NCBI GenBank assembly: GCA_001304425.1
Contig: LJTS01000175.1
Location: 1 to 6,200 of the forward strand
Direction: 5' to 3'
Length of the DNA: 6,200 nucleotides
From: Betaproteobacteria bacterium SG8_40
GTDB lineage: Bacteria > Pseudomonadota > Gammaproteobacteria > Burkholderiales > Eutrophovitaceae
Shown one piece after another: positions 5,425-6,200 of the stretch. The notes beneath the pieces were generated by a model. It was not told the DNA's origin, did not search any database, and saw only the letters and a program-made list of their open reading frames with translations. The position numbers and the translations under genes are program-made. The first letter of the stretch is position 1, and the number at the start of each line of letters is the position of its first letter.

Positions 5425-6200
5425 ATGGACATGGATATCCCGCAACCAGTGCTGCAAATGCATCTTTCCGCCTCGCCAGCCGAAAGAACGCCGCCAACGC
5501 TGAGAACGACACGGGCCGAGCAGCCTGCCGAGTTCATTTTCTCGGACCAGCTTTCCGCTACGCACGACCCGCAACTGCGAGCGATGTGGCTGCGCTGGAA
5601 CCCGGCGCCGAGGCCCAATTTCAATCCTGCCTTGCTGGAAGACCTGTCGCGCTATTGCCATTTCCTCGCGCAGGCGGACGGCAGCCAGCGCGAGGGCCTG
5701 ATCGAGTGCGATGCCGGTTCGCTGCCGTTCGGCTATACCGTTCTCGCATCCCGCGTCAAAGGCGTGTTCAACCTCGGCGGCGATCTCGACCTGTTCGCGC
5801 GACTGGTCGCATCGCAGGACGGCGAAGGACTGCTACGTTACGGTCATGCCTGCATCAAGGTCTTGCACCAGAACTACATGTCGCATGGCCTGCCAATTAC
5901 GACTATTTCGCTGATTCAGGGCGAGTGCCTTGGCGGCGGCTTCGAAGCCGCGTTATCCAGTGACGTGCTGGTCGCGGAAAAAAGCGCTCGTTTCGGCTTC
6001 CCGGAGATTCTGTTCAATCTGTTCCCGGGAATGGGCGCCTACTCTTTTCTCGAGCGCAAGATCGGCTACCGCGAAACCGAACGGCTGATCGCGAGTGGCA
6101 AGATCTACTCGGCGGATGATATGCTGGACCTCGGCGTGGTCGATGTTGTCGCGCCCGACGGCGGTGGTGAAGCTGCGGTTGCCAGCTATATAGGCGCGCG
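5425..6200 (+). CDS. rpfF: RpfF-family DSF synthase (crotonase fold), C-terminus cut off by window edge
   Basis: RpfF enzymes convert 3-hydroxyacyl-ACP to cis-2-enoyl-ACP and release the free cis-2-unsaturated fatty acid, the diffusible signal factor used in quorum sensing. The 258 complete codons present carry the family signature: VFNLGGDLDLF (114-124), QGECLGGGFEAALSSD (165-180) and FPEILFNLFPGMGAYSFL (192-209). Glu174 and Glu194 are 20 residues apart, exactly like the catalytic Glu141 and Glu161 of Xanthomonas RpfF, and lie in the same motifs, so activity is expected. Ordinary enoyl-CoA hydratases lack the FNLFPGMGAYSF segment. The N-terminal part is about 27-33 residues longer than Xanthomonas RpfF, proline-rich and without recognisable motif. 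About 60 residues probably lie past the edge. The gene is divergent from the fatty acid ligase gene; the sensor genes rpfC and rpfG are not visible and might lie to the right. Confidence 0.93.
   Translation, partial: MDMDIPQPVLQMHLSASPAERTPPTLRTTRAEQPAEFIFSDQLSATHDPQLRAMWLRWNPAPRPNFNPALLEDLSRYCHFLAQADGSQREGLIECDAGSLPFGYTVLASRVKGVFNLGGDLDLFARLVASQDGEGLLRYGHACIKVLHQNYMSHGLPITTISLIQGECLGGGFEAALSSDVLVAEKSARFGFPEILFNLFPGMGAYSFLERKIGYRETERLIASGKIYSADDMLDLGVVDVVAPDGGGEAAVASYIGA

Overview
This GC-rich window (apart from one AT-rich intergenic block) looks like a chromosomal segment of a proteobacterium. It resembles Gammaproteobacteria in its textbook sigma32 heat-shock promoter before htpG, an Aas-type two-domain acyltransferase/acyl-ligase, and an RpfF-type DSF synthase. 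The exact lineage cannot be fixed from the sequence alone. No RNA genes, insertion sequences, CRISPR arrays or attachment sites were seen.

Layout. Positions 1-1544 (minus strand) hold the first 514 codons of htpG, the bacterial Hsp90; its C-terminal end lies outside the window. Positions 1545-1738 are a divergent intergenic region with a near-consensus sigma32 promoter facing htpG and a strong Shine-Dalgarno facing the next gene. Positions 1739-2833 (plus) encode a probably exported beta-propeller of the glucose/sorbosone dehydrogenase (PQQ-type) family. After a 25-bp convergent gap, 2859-5252 (minus) encodes a 797-residue Aas-like protein: an N-terminal PlsC-type acyltransferase domain fused to an AMP-forming acyl-ACP/acyl-CoA synthetase. 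A conspicuously AT-rich intergenic segment (5253-5424) separates it from a divergent rpfF homologue that starts at 5425 and runs off the right edge.

The most interesting part is the right half. An RpfF-family enzyme, expected to make a cis-2-unsaturated fatty acid signal (DSF) from 3-hydroxyacyl-ACP, shares a control region with a fatty-acid-activating enzyme. That recalls the rpfB-rpfF pairing of Xanthomonas, but the partner is an Aas-type fusion and the genes are divergent. In the fusion, the acyltransferase HX4D catalytic motif is replaced by C-X4-A and the FPEG motif by FPEA, while all recognisable adenylation motifs are intact. My inference is that the protein works as a fatty acid ligase, possibly recycling or clearing the signal, with its acyltransferase domain reduced to a structural or binding role.
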